A stretch of 64,000 nucleotides of DNA from Planctomycetota bacterium. Lineage in GTDB: Bacteria; Planctomycetota; UBA1135; GCA-002686595. This document shows positions 55,591 to 64,000 of this stretch, in pieces. The translations under genes and the position numbers were made by a program. Within the stretch, counting starts at the first letter, position 1; every line of letters starts with the position of its first letter. Below the pieces are notes generated by a model. It saw nothing but the letters and a program-made list of their open reading frames with translations. It did no database searches and was not told where the DNA came from. The stretch covers positions 1,202,740 to 1,266,739 of the forward strand of contig JACKHV010000001.1 in assembly GCA_020638835.1 (NCBI GenBank). Direction: 5' to 3'.

Positions 55591-58161
55591 ATGCGACAAC
55601 TCTCGATCTTCGCGGTCCTCATCGCGATCGCCTTCGCACTCGCGTTCGCGTTCCTCCACGACGCTGAGGACCGTGATGCGGTGCTCGAAGCCGGGTCGCC
55701 TCCGCTGCCGGAGAGCGAGCTCGAAGCGCCGCAGCCCGCGTCGAGCGACGAAGAGGTCGACGAGCTCGAGTCGGTCGCGTCGCGGGACGCGGGCGACGAG
55801 CGGACATCCGTGGAACAGCCGGGGATCGGCGATGGAGTTCCGCGCGCACGCGTCCATGGCGTAGTCGTCGACTCGGACGACGAGCCCGTCGTGGGCTTGG
55901 AGGTGCTTCTATCGAGCAACTCGAAGGTGTGGCGAACAGGGGTCGAGGTCCCGCTCCTCGATTCCTGGTACGGGAAGTACCCGGGTTGGTGGGCGGCGAC
56001 CGACCAGCGCGGTGAGTTCGCGTTCGAGGTCCCGGTCCCGACGAGCGACTGGGTCATGATCCATGCGAACAGCGAACCGAGGCTCGGCATCATCGGACGG
56101 GACTTCGGCCCGGCCGGTGGTCGCAACCAGCCGCGCTTGGTGGAAGGCGACAACGACCTCGGCACTTTCGTCGCGCCGCACGCCGGTGTGCTCGAAGGTC
56201 GCGTGACCGACTTCGCCGGCCGGCCGATCGAGGGCGCCGAAGTCGTGCTGGAAGGGTCGTTCCCCGGTGGCTACTCGGTCACGACGCGCACGGACGCCGC
56301 CGGACGCTATGCACTCGGTCACTTGCCCGCCGGTCCCGCACTCGTCGCCGCGAAGGCCAAGGGCTTCCTGACGCAGGCCGTCGCCGCGGTCGACGAAGTG
56401 CGCGTGCGCGAATCGATCGTCGGCCCCGACTTCGTCCTCGAAGAGGCGCCGTCGATCTCGGGAGTCGTCGTCGACGAGTCGGGCGCCGGGCTCCCCGAGG
56501 TGTGGGTCTACGGCTGGCCGGTCGGCTTCGGTCAGGGTGCCGGAGCGTGGACCGACGGAAGCGGCGCGTTCCGGATCGATCTGCCGCAGGACGAGCCCTA
56601 CGCGCTCGAGGTCAACCGCGACCCCCACTTCGAAGCGTGGGGCGGGCACTTCGATGCCACGGCGATCTTCGAGCCCGGGACCGAGGACGTGCGCATCGTC
56701 CTGAAGCGTGCGACGCGCCTGACCCTGCTCGTGCTCGACAGCGTGACGAATCGACCGATCACGCGCTTCGCCGCGCGTGCCGGCGACTACGACGTGAAAC
56801 TGGCGGACCACGCCGAGGGTCGCGTCGAGGTCCTCGCGACGCCGGCTCCCGGGCGCGTCGTTACGGTGAGTGCGCCGGGCTACGTGCGCACGGAACAACC
56901 GCTCGACGTCGACGAAGGCAGCGACGATCTGCTGACGGTACGGCTGGAACCGGGCGCGCGTCTCGCGGGGCGCGCGACGTCGGGAGCCGCGCCCCTGGCC
57001 GGCGTGAGCGTGACGGTGGGGCCGCGGCGCATCCCCAACGAAGTCGGCGGCGTCGTCGACGAAGAGGACTTCTGGGGAGGATCCTGGCACTACGACGTCG
57101 ACAGCGCGGCGGCCCACGAGCGCAAGACGACTTCGGATGCCGACGGACGCTTCGAGCTGGACGACCTCGCGCCGGGCACCTATCGCGTCACGCTGAGCTC
57201 GCCGTCGACCGCGCCCGAGCGGATCGAGTCGATCGCCGTCGAAGCGCGGAGCGTGAACGAGCTCGGTGACATCGCGCTCGATCCGGGAGCGAGCTTGCGC
57301 TGTACGGTGCTGCTTCCGGGCGGCGAGTCGCCGATCGGACTCGAGTACGTCGCGAGCGATGGGTTCGGCGGCAGCGGAAAGATCGAGCGCAGCGACGGCA
57401 GCTTCGATGTCACGGGACTGGCGGCGGGCGAGATCTCGATCGTCTTGTTCCCCGACGGGCGGCGCGTGCTCGAGTTCGTGGAGCGCAAGTTCACGCTCGC
57501 GGCGGGGGAGCAGCGCGTCGAGTCGATCGACCTCGGTGGCGATCTGCCGGCCGAGGTTCGCGTGGCTGTCCGGTACGCGGGCGAGCCGCTCCCCGGGATG
57601 CGCGTCCAGCTGCAGCCGATCGACGCCGACGGCAAGGACTCGCGCGAACAGAGCCGGACCGATCTAGGGTCGACCGACGCCGGTGGGGTCGCAGCCGGTC
57701 GCGCTCCGGCCGGACGTCGGGTCTGCGCGGTCGTTTCGAGCGGCGACTTCGTCTTCGGACGAAGTGCGGGCATCGAGCTCTTGCCGGGCGACCGGCACGA
57801 GCTGGTCGTCGAGGTGCAGATGGGGACCCTGGTCCTCGAGTTCGTTCCGGCGCCGGAGCTGCCCGAGGTCGCGGAGTACTTCCTCTTCGTTCGTCCGCTC
57901 GACGAGGAGCGCGCGCGGCAGGAGGGCCAGGCGTTGATCCGGGGCGGAACCCCGAAGTCGCGCATGGGCGCCTTCGGACCCGCCTGGCGGTCGAGTCGAC
58001 TCGAGATCGGAACGCTCCCGGTCGGTCGCTACGCGATGCACTGGCGGTGCTCGCAGGAGGGCGACGATCCGATTCGACCCGCGGACTTCTTGCCCGAGTT
58101 CGACGCCGAGTTCGAGATCGAGGCCGGCAACGAGTGCGTCGTTCGCGTCCCCAGCGAGTGA
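55591..58161 (+). CDS. Secreted or anchored protein with carboxypeptidase-regulatory-like repeats
   Basis: 856 residues. N-terminal hydrophobic segment (LSIFAVLIAIAFALAFAFL) followed by an acidic, probably disordered stretch to about 85. Then at least six beta-sandwich units with the transthyretin-like pattern: ARVHGVVVDSDDEPVVGLEV, LEGRVTDFAGRPIEGAEVVL, TDAAGRYALGHLPAG, ISGVVVDESGAGLPEVWVYG, SDADGRFELDDLAPGTYRV. Similar architecture to 30086-32452 but with the GC of the host genome. No catalytic domain. Extracellular structural or binding role is likely but unproven. TAGCCT near 55537 is a possible -10. Confidence 0.75.
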   Translation: MRQLSIFAVLIAIAFALAFAFLHDAEDRDAVLEAGSPPLPESELEAPQPASSDEEVDELESVASRDAGDERTSVEQPGIGDGVPRARVHGVVVDSDDEPVVGLEVLLSSNSKVWRTGVEVPLLDSWYGKYPGWWAATDQRGEFAFEVPVPTSDWVMIHANSEPRLGIIGRDFGPAGGRNQPRLVEGDNDLGTFVAPHAGVLEGRVTDFAGRPIEGAEVVLEGSFPGGYSVTTRTDAAGRYALGHLPAGPALVAAKAKGFLTQAVAAVDEVRVRESIVGPDFVLEEAPSISGVVVDESGAGLPEVWVYGWPVGFGQGAGAWTDGSGAFRIDLPQDEPYALEVNRDPHFEAWGGHFDATAIFEPGTEDVRIVLKRATRLTLLVLDSVTNRPITRFAARAGDYDVKLADHAEGRVEVLATPAPGRVVTVSAPGYVRTEQPLDVDEGSDDLLTVRLEPGARLAGRATSGAAPLAGVSVTVGPRRIPNEVGGVVDEEDFWGGSWHYDVDSAAAHERKTTSDADGRFELDDLAPGTYRVTLSSPSTAPERIESIAVEARSVNELGDIALDPGASLRCTVLLPGGESPIGLEYVASDGFGGSGKIERSDGSFDVTGLAAGEISIVLFPDGRRVLEFVERKFTLAAGEQRVESIDLGGDLPAEVRVAVRYAGEPLPGMRVQLQPIDADGKDSREQSRTDLGSTDAGGVAAGRAPAGRRVCAVVSSGDFVFGRSAGIELLPGDRHELVVEVQMGTLVLEFVPAPELPEVAEYFLFVRPLDEERARQEGQALIRGGTPKSRMGAFGPAWRSSRLEIGTLPVGRYAMHWRCSQEGDDPIRPADFLPEFDAEFEIEAGNECVVRVPSE

Positions 58162-58198
58162 CGAGCGAACGAATACCGCCGACCGCGCCGCCTGGGGT

Positions 58199-58636
58199 TC
58201 ACTGCCAGTCGACCGACAACCCGCTCGTGAAGTTCGATCCGGTCCCGCAAGGCGAGAGCTGCGGGTCGCGGTACCAGAACTGGTAGACGCGCGCGTCACC
58301 GACCGAGACGGCGCCTTCGGTCACGATCGAGGACGCGCTCGCGCCGGCGCCGGTCGCGTCGGTGAAGATCGTCTCGAGACGTTCCGTCGGGTTGCCCGTG
58401 CAGAGGATGCCGTCGCGGAAGGGCGTGACGACCTGCGTCGCGCCTTGGATCAGCACGCCGGGTTGGTTCGGACGAGCGCCGCTCACGAAGAACTGCAGGT
58501 CGTCCGTGGCGACGTGCGTCGTGCCGTCGGCGGAGAGCACCGCGCCGTGCCCCTGACTGTTCGCACAACCTTCGAGCGCACCGGGCGCCGAGTCGTTCGA
58601 GCAGGGACAAGGCGCGAGACTGCCGTCGCCGAGGCA
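58199..58636 (-). other. C-terminal cysteine module, copy 2 (domain within the 58199-60976 gene)
   Basis: About 145 residues with the same landmarks and the same terminal position as copy 1, following completely different repeat types. Confidence 0.85.
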
Positions 58637-60976
58637 GATCGGCGTGCCGACCGTGTCGCAGGCCTCGAGGATGCCGAAGCGCTGCGCCGCGACGCCGCCC
58701 AGCGCGTCGAAGTCGCCGCCGACCGTCAGCACGCGACCGCCGAGCTGCGGCAGGTCGACCGCTTCGAGTGCGCGGATGCGCGGCGTGACGCCGAAGACGT
58801 CGAGCCCGGTCGTGTCCCAGCTCGAGCCGTTCCAGCGCGCGAGCCCGTTCGCGGGCATCCCGCCGACCGATTCGAATCGACCGCCGACGTACAGCACCGG
58901 CCCGTCGCCGCGTCCGTCGTCGAAGACCGCCAGCGCGCTGACTTCCAGGTTCTCGCCGCTGATTCCGCCGCCGACGATCCGCCACGTCGCGCCGTTCCAG
59001 CGCGCGAGGCCGTTCATCGGCGTCCCGCCGGACTGCGTGAAGGTGCCGCCGGCGTAGAGCTTCGGGCCGCTGCCGTCGTCCCAGATCGCGAGTGCCTGCA
59101 CTTCTCCTTGGAAGGTCGTCGGGCCGCCGAGTCCGCTGCCGACAGCGCTCCACGTCGATCCGTCGAAGCGCACGATGTTCGTGACGGGAAGACCTTGCCA
59201 GGTGTTGATGTGACCCGCGACGTAGAGCTGCTCGCCCGAGCCGTCGTCGAAGCTCGCGATCGCGTGCAGGAAGCCCGACCCGCCGACGTAGACGCTCTGG
59301 TCCATGCCGTCGATGCGCAGCACGCAGAAGTCGAGCGCGACGTACGGCTTCGCGCCGCCGCCGTCGTCGAACATCGCGATGCCCACGCCTTCTGACGAGG
59401 TCGTCGACTGGTAGCCGCCGAGCGTCGTGCCGTCCCAGACGGTCAGCGCGCGCGGGTTCGTGTTCGGGAGCTTCAAGTCGCCCGCGATCAGCAGCACCGG
59501 TCCTTGACCGAGGTCGCACGCCTGCAGTGCCGCGACGTGCGTCAGGTACGGCAGCACGAAGCCGGGCACGCCGGTCCAGCTCGAGCCGTCCCAGCGCACG
59601 AGGTTGTCGAAGAGCTCGCCGCCGCTCGTCACGATCTCACCGCCGACGTAGAGCGCGGGGCCGCTGCCGTCGTCGTAGACCTCCAGCGCGGAGACGAAAC
59701 CGTCGCCGGGCGAGTAGAGGCTCGAGATGCCGAGTCCGCCGACGCCGAGCGGGTTCCAAGCGCCGCCGTCCCAGCGCGCGATGTGCGCCGAGGCGACGCC
59801 GACGATCGGTCGGAAGAAGCGTCCGCCGACGATCAGCTGGTTGCCCGTGCCCGGGTCGAAGTCCGTGAAGCAGCGGATGTCGACGGGGTAGCCCATCTGC
59901 ATCTGGTACTTCGTCCAGGCGGAGCCGTCCCAGTGCGACATGTCGAGCAGCCCCGTCGTCAAGTCAGGGCGGTTCGAACAGACCCACAGGCCGCCGGGAC
60001 GTCCCGACGCCGCGCGCATCGTCTCCATGATGCTGACGAACTGACTCGGCCCGGTGCCGAGCCCGCTCACCGCGCCGGCCGGACCGATCGCGATCACCGA
60101 GCTGTTCGGCGCGAAGGAGAACGCGCCTTGCAGGACCAAGCGGTCACCCGAACCGTCGTCGTTCACGAGCATCGAGCGCACTGCGCCGTCGATGCCGCCC
60201 GCGCCGAAGCCCGCGGGGACGGACCACGTCGCGCCGTCGAACTTGCCCAGCGTGTTCGCGGGCGTCGCGCCGACGAAGGGGAAGCGTCCGCCGACGTACA
60301 GCTCGGGCCCCGAACCGCTGTCGTAGACAGCCAAGCTGTTCAAGCCGAAGTCCTCGCACGAGTAGGTCCACACGAAGCAGTCGGGCGCGGTGGGGCCGTT
60401 CACGACCCGCGTCCACGTCGCGCCGTTCCAGCGCGCGAGGTACGGACGGTCGGTGAAGTCTTCGTGGTAGAGCGTGCCGGCGACGTACAGCTCGGGACCG
60501 CTGCCCGCGTCGTAGACCTCCGCCCCGACGAGCGCCATGCTCTCGCCCGCGCCGACGGGCGGACCGCCGCCGAGCGTCGACCACTGCGTGCCGTCCCACG
60601 CCGCGACGCCGCGCGCGGGTGCGCCGTCGACGCGCTCGAAGCGACCGACCGCGACGAGCCGCGGGCCACTGCCGTAGTCGAGCGAGGAGAGCCGCGCGAC
60701 GCGCCGCTGCACCGTGACCTCGATGCCGCCCGCGAGCGGAGCCCAGTCCGTTCCGTTCCAGCGCGCGACGCCGAGCGCGAGCGTGTCGTCGATCGCGCCG
60801 AAGAAGCCGGCCGCGTAGAGCTGCAAGCCGTTCCCGTCGCCCTGGTCGTGCGCGTGGACCGCATCGAGTTCACCGCTCGCGCCGGCCGGCGCGAAGTCCG
60901 TCACCCAGTCGGGGCACTGTGCGTGGGCGAAGCTCGAGAGGGCGAGGGCGACGGCAATGATCGTGCGGAGCGACAT
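58199..60976 (-). CDS. Secreted kelch-like repeat protein with planctomycete C-terminal cysteine module
   Basis: 925 residues from ATG 60976, the start that opens the signal peptide SLRTIIAVALALSSFAHAQ. About thirteen repeats of 45-60 residues follow, each with a strand like GPELYVGGRF, then G-x-x-A-x-G-L-A-R-W-[ND]-G-x-x-W (e.g. NGLARWNGSSWDTTG) and VYDDGSGP: a propeller-type repeat known from planctomycete secretomes. The final 145 residues, from CLGDG at 58636 to the end, match the C-terminal module of the gene at 3123-5621 motif by motif. Role unknown; exported. Confidence 0.8.
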   Translation of the reverse strand: MSLRTIIAVALALSSFAHAQCPDWVTDFAPAGASGELDAVHAHDQGDGNGLQLYAAGFFGAIDDTLALGVARWNGTDWAPLAGGIEVTVQRRVARLSSLDYGSGPRLVAVGRFERVDGAPARGVAAWDGTQWSTLGGGPPVGAGESMALVGAEVYDAGSGPELYVAGTLYHEDFTDRPYLARWNGATWTRVVNGPTAPDCFVWTYSCEDFGLNSLAVYDSGSGPELYVGGRFPFVGATPANTLGKFDGATWSVPAGFGAGGIDGAVRSMLVNDDGSGDRLVLQGAFSFAPNSSVIAIGPAGAVSGLGTGPSQFVSIMETMRAASGRPGGLWVCSNRPDLTTGLLDMSHWDGSAWTKYQMQMGYPVDIRCFTDFDPGTGNQLIVGGRFFRPIVGVASAHIARWDGGAWNPLGVGGLGISSLYSPGDGFVSALEVYDDGSGPALYVGGEIVTSGGELFDNLVRWDGSSWTGVPGFVLPYLTHVAALQACDLGQGPVLLIAGDLKLPNTNPRALTVWDGTTLGGYQSTTSSEGVGIAMFDDGGGAKPYVALDFCVLRIDGMDQSVYVGGSGFLHAIASFDDGSGEQLYVAGHINTWQGLPVTNIVRFDGSTWSAVGSGLGGPTTFQGEVQALAIWDDGSGPKLYAGGTFTQSGGTPMNGLARWNGATWRIVGGGISGENLEVSALAVFDDGRGDGPVLYVGGRFESVGGMPANGLARWNGSSWDTTGLDVFGVTPRIRALEAVDLPQLGGRVLTVGGDFDALGGVAAQRFGILEACDTVGTPICLGDGSLAPCPCSNDSAPGALEGCANSQGHGAVLSADGTTHVATDDLQFFVSGARPNQPGVLIQGATQVVTPFRDGILCTGNPTERLETIFTDATGAGASASSIVTEGAVSVGDARVYQFWYRDPQLSPCGTGSNFTSGLSVDWQ

Positions 60977-61078
60977 GGCTTGGTCCCGGCTGAGAAGGAT
61001 GTGCCGAGGCGAGTGCCTGGACGGTCCCAGTGGATGCGGAATGGCCGATCCGGTCAAGTGCGGCCCGGGGGCCGCGCC

Positions 61079-63139
61079 TCAGCGCGCCGCGCGCCGCCGG
61101 CGGGTCGTCTTCTTGCGCTTCTTGCGCGTCGTCTTCTTCGCCTCGCGCTGCGCTTCCTGCCGGATGCGGTCCGCCTCGTGCGCGGCCGTGCCCGCCGGAA
61201 TCCAGTCCGCGGGCGGCGCTTCGCCGCGCAGTTCGTAGAGGAAGCGCGACTGGTGCGACGGGATGCGCGAGCCGCGCTTCGCGCGCGTCTCGGTGTACGA
61301 GAGCGTCAGGCCTTGCTGCGCGCGGGTGATGCCGACGTACATCAAGCGCCGCTCTTCCTCGACACCGTCTTCCTGCACCGCGCGGACGTGGGGGAGGATG
61401 CCCTCCTCGAGTCCGACGAGGTAGACGCGCGGAAACTCGAGGCCCTTGGCGGCGTGCAGCGTCATCAGCACGACCGCGTCGCGCTTGCCGGCTTGTTCCT
61501 TCGAGTTGTCGTCGTCGCCCGACAGGCTCATCTCGTTGAGGAACTTGTTCAGCGTCGGCTTCTTGCTGCGCCGCACGAAGTTCTCGGCCATGTTCATGAC
61601 CTCGAGCGCGCTGTTCCAGCGCGTCTCGCGCGTCGGCGCGTCGGGGTAGCAGCGGTCGACCTCGTCGCGGTACGCGACGGTGGCGAGCAGTTTCTCGACG
61701 AGCGCGACGAGGTCCTTGCCCGTCGAACCGAGCGCCAGCGCGTTCAAGCGCGCGCGCAGCCGCTGCACGGCCTCGACCGCCTTCGCGTTGATGCCTTCGA
61801 TCTCGTCGGCGCGGTCGAAGGCCTCGCCGACGGCGATGCCCTTCTCGGTCGCGAACTCGAGCGCCTTGTCGATCGTCGACTTGCCCACGCCGCGCGGCGG
61901 GCAATTGATCACGCGCAAGAGCGAGACTTCGTCGCGCGGGTTCGCCATCAGCTTCAGGAAGGCCATCACGTCGCGCACTTCCTTGCGGTCGAAGAAGCTC
62001 TGGCCGCCGACGAGCACGTACGGCAGGTTCCGCGCGCGCAGCTCGGCCTCGAAGGTGCGCGGCTGCACTGCCGTGCGGAAGAGGATCGCGAAGTCGCCGA
62101 GCGCCGCTTCCTTGCGCTTCGTCCGCTCGAGGATGTCGCGCACGACGTACTCGGCTTCGACGGTTTCGTCTCGGCTCATCACGGCCTGGATCAGCTCGCC
62201 GCGGCCGAGGTGCGAGCGCAGCGTCTTGTCGTGCCGCGACGGGTTGTTGCGGATGATCTTGTTCGCGGCGTCGAGGATCTCCTGGCTCGAGCGGTAGTTC
62301 GTCTCGAGCCGCACGATCTTCGCGCCGGGGTAGTCGCGCTCGAAGCCGAGGATCTTCGAGACGTCCGCGCCGCGCCACGAGTAGATCGACTGGTCGTCGT
62401 CGCCGACGACGCAGACGTTGCGCTCGGGGAGGCCGATGATGCGCACCAGCTCGTACTGCGGGCCGTTCGTGTCCTGGTACTCGTCGACGAGCAGGAAGCG
62501 GTAGCGTTCCTGGATCTTCTCGCGCACCGCGGCGTTCTCGCGCAAGAGGCGCAGTGCCTCGAGCAGCAGGTCGTCGAAGTCGAGGTTGCGCGAGCGCCGC
62601 AGGTGGTCCTGGTAGCGGCGAAAGGCGCGACCGATCAGCTCGTCGGTCTCGTCGCCCGGCCGCTGCATGAACTCCTCGGGGGAGACGAGGCGGTTCTTGA
62701 GCAGCGAGATGCGCGCCTGCAGCGTCGAGGGCTGGATCGCCGCCTCGGGGATGCGCAGCTCGCGCAGTGCGCCCTTGAGCGCCGAGAGCTGGTCCGCGGC
62801 GTCGCAGATCGTGAAGCCCTTCGGGAAGCCGATCTCGGCCGTGTGCTCGCGCAGCAGCTTGAGGCAGAAGGAGTGGAAGGTGCCGACGGTGAGCAGTTCC
62901 GCCGGCTTCGAGCCCACGAGCTTCGCGACGCGCGCGCGCATCTCCGCGGCGGCCTTGTTCGTGAAGGTCATCGCGAGCACCGAGCGCGGGTCGATGCCGA
63001 TGCTGAGCATGTGCGCCATGCGCACAGTGATCACCCGCGTCTTGCCGGTGCCGGCGCCGGCGAGCACGAGTAGCGGTCCGTCGATCGTACTGGCGGCGCT
63101 CGCCTGCTCGGGGTTCAAGCCTCGGAGGAACTTCTTCAT
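61079..63139 (-). CDS. UvrD/PcrA-type superfamily 1 DNA helicase
   Basis: 686 residues. All SF1A motifs are visible: Walker A LAGAGTGKTRVITVRMAHML, DEYQDTNGPQYELV (II), GDDDQSIYSWRGAD (III), LETNYRSSQEIL (IV), VVLMTLHAAKGLEFPRV (V), YVGITRAQQGLTLSYTETR (VI). 3'-5' helicase used in nucleotide excision repair and replication restart. The C-terminus ends in a Lys/Arg-rich tail (KKTTRKKRKKTTRRRRAAR), resembling the H1-like protein. A TAGAGT lies 12 bases upstream of ATG 63139, pointing to a very short leader. Divergent from asd. Confidence 0.93.
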   Translation of the reverse strand: MKKFLRGLNPEQASAASTIDGPLLVLAGAGTGKTRVITVRMAHMLSIGIDPRSVLAMTFTNKAAAEMRARVAKLVGSKPAELLTVGTFHSFCLKLLREHTAEIGFPKGFTICDAADQLSALKGALRELRIPEAAIQPSTLQARISLLKNRLVSPEEFMQRPGDETDELIGRAFRRYQDHLRRSRNLDFDDLLLEALRLLRENAAVREKIQERYRFLLVDEYQDTNGPQYELVRIIGLPERNVCVVGDDDQSIYSWRGADVSKILGFERDYPGAKIVRLETNYRSSQEILDAANKIIRNNPSRHDKTLRSHLGRGELIQAVMSRDETVEAEYVVRDILERTKRKEAALGDFAILFRTAVQPRTFEAELRARNLPYVLVGGQSFFDRKEVRDVMAFLKLMANPRDEVSLLRVINCPPRGVGKSTIDKALEFATEKGIAVGEAFDRADEIEGINAKAVEAVQRLRARLNALALGSTGKDLVALVEKLLATVAYRDEVDRCYPDAPTRETRWNSALEVMNMAENFVRRSKKPTLNKFLNEMSLSGDDDNSKEQAGKRDAVVLMTLHAAKGLEFPRVYLVGLEEGILPHVRAVQEDGVEEERRLMYVGITRAQQGLTLSYTETRAKRGSRIPSHQSRFLYELRGEAPPADWIPAGTAAHEADRIRQEAQREAKKTTRKKRKKTTRRRRAAR

Positions 63140-63299
63140 GGGCGGCGCGGGACTCTAACAGGCCCCGCGGGCGCGCTGTAGGCCCGCGCGGCGCGCACTT
63201 TTTCGCGGCGCACCAAGCCCGCGCGAACGCGACACTTGGAGGCGCGCGGCGCACGTCTTCGAAATCGGTGCTTGCCATCGGCGCGCGTCACGAACTCGC

Positions 63300-63305
63300 T
63301 AGACT
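63300..63305 (+). promoter_or_regulatory. TANNNT -10 element for a leaderless asd transcript
   Basis: TAGACT, 6-base spacer CCCGCC, ATG 63312; no ribosome site. Confidence 0.5.
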
Positions 63306-63311
63306 CCCGCC

Positions 63312-64000
63312 ATGCGCGCACCCGCTCGTCCCATCCCCGTCGCGCTGCTCGGCGCGACCGGCAGCGTCGGCCAACGCTTCGTCCAGCTGCTCGACGGACA
63401 TCCGTGGTTCCGGCTGACGCGCCTCGCGGCTTCGGAGCGCTCGGCGGGGCGACGCTACGCCGACGCGGTGCGCTGGAGCCGCCCCGAGCCGATCCCGAGC
63501 GCGCTCGCCGAGCTGGTCCTCTCTCCCGCGGACGAGCTCGGACCGGAGGCGCTCGTGTTCTCCGCGCTCGACGCGAGCGTCGCCGGCGAGCTCGAGTCCG
63601 CGCACGCAGCGTCGGGCGCGCTGGTCGTGACGAACGCGCGCAACCACCGCATGGACGCCGGCGTGCCGCTGCTCGTCCCCGAGGTGAACCCGGACCAGCT
63701 CGAGCTGCTCACGCCGGGTCGCGGCGGGATCGTCGCGAACCCGAACTGCTCGACGATCGGCCTCGCGCTGGCGCTCGCGCCGCTCGAACGCGCCTTCGGC
63801 GTGCGCCGCGTGATGGTCACGACGATGCAAGCGCTCTCCGGCGCCGGTCTCGACGGACTGCGCGACCACGTCGTCGAGGACAACCTGATCCCGCTGATCG
63901 CCGGCGAGGAGGCGAAGCTCGAGTCGGAAGCCGCGAAGATCCTCGGCACGCTGGAAGGCGGCATCGTGCGCCCTGCGTCGCTCTCGGTCTCGGCCACTTG
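63312..64000 (+). CDS. asd: Aspartate-semialdehyde dehydrogenase (3' end outside window)
   Basis: First 229 residues. Reduces aspartyl-phosphate to the semialdehyde in lysine/threonine/methionine (and diaminopimelate) synthesis. NADP-binding start PVALLGATGSVGQRFVQLL, NARNHRMD, and the catalytic Cys in VANPNCSTIGLALAL; VTTMQALSGAGLDG follows. The motif set is nearer to the archaeal/fungal-type enzyme (NPNCST, ALSGAG) than to the E. coli form. The frame is open at the window end. Confidence 0.93.
   Translation, partial: MRAPARPIPVALLGATGSVGQRFVQLLDGHPWFRLTRLAASERSAGRRYADAVRWSRPEPIPSALAELVLSPADELGPEALVFSALDASVAGELESAHAASGALVVTNARNHRMDAGVPLLVPEVNPDQLELLTPGRGGIVANPNCSTIGLALALAPLERAFGVRRVMVTTMQALSGAGLDGLRDHVVEDNLIPLIAGEEAKLESEAAKILGTLEGGIVRPASLSVSAT

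Noticed and set aside
59504..63073. Very long open frames antisense to recognised genes (also at 3147-5723, 6574-9574, 13506-16004, 34721-36619, 37687-40524)
   Set aside because: They mirror the codon structure of real genes in GC-rich DNA, have Arg/Ala/Val/Asp-rich low-complexity translations, and show no family motifs.

Overview
The window is GC-rich bacterial chromosome. The gene content points to a planctomycete: very large secreted repeat proteins that share a C-terminal cysteine module, an ECF sigma factor of the planctomycete-enriched Sig-70_X6 type, an MglA/roadblock operon, a lysine-rich histone H1-like protein next to HU, and Kdo synthesis (kdsB), which implies an LPS-type outer membrane. 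The lineage is inferred from gene families only; no rRNA is present.

Layout. 1-3.1 kb: end of a phosphate operon, pstA (cut by the window edge), pstB, phoU. 3.1-5.6 kb: a secreted five-repeat protein on the minus strand. 5.9-11.3 kb: a minus-strand glycine cleavage operon, gcvT-gcvH-gcvPA-gcvPB plus a lipoyl/octanoyl transferase that can modify GcvH, behind a glycine riboswitch. 11.5-17.0 kb: two secreted proteins, one an 11-repeat lipoprotein, separated by a structured spacer with an imperfect terminal inverted repeat. 17.2-21.7 kb: a five-gene operon encoding a membrane TPR protein, a TPR-roadblock fusion, a roadblock protein, an MglA-type GTPase with a Q/M-rich linker and C-terminal membrane anchor, and another roadblock protein. 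21.9-23.6 kb: rpmB, histone H1-like gene, HU. 23.7-28.7 kb: metG (minus), an alpha/beta hydrolase, small proteins and an EI24-like membrane protein.

28.8-34.4 kb is the most unusual stretch. An acyl-CoA (glutaryl-CoA-like) dehydrogenase gene is followed by a visibly lower-GC insert of minus-strand secreted proteins, then a second copy of the last ~410 bp of the dehydrogenase gene, then more small low-GC genes. The two copies are identical over 383 bp; all seven differences lie at the two ends and are synonymous third-position changes. Each copy is followed immediately by a long hairpin, and the two hairpins share a core. This looks like single-crossover integration of foreign DNA at the 3' end of a housekeeping gene.

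34.4-40.3 kb: a minus-strand operon with overlapping start/stop codons (lipoprotein, kdsB, pyrG, DUF1844 protein) and a GT-C-type membrane glycosyltransferase. 40.6-46.6 kb: LysM protein, NtrC-type regulator, anmK, a secreted HEAT protein with a receiver-like domain, and tRNA-Thr(CGU). 46.6-49.3 kb: ECF sigma factor divergent from a persulfide dioxygenase-rhodanese fusion, and a LOG-family hydrolase. 49.4-55.4 kb: a histidine kinase/OmpR regulator pair and a large HEAT protein; the same 11-nt-spaced TTGAC direct repeat stands before both transcription units. 55.6-64 kb: two more large secreted proteins, a UvrD/PcrA helicase and the start of asd.

Five genes between 34 and 55.1 kb each need a one-base correction to read through. 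This may be a sequence-quality problem and should be settled before any biological reading of those frameshifts. No CRISPR array, rRNA, integrase, transposase or prophage gene was seen.
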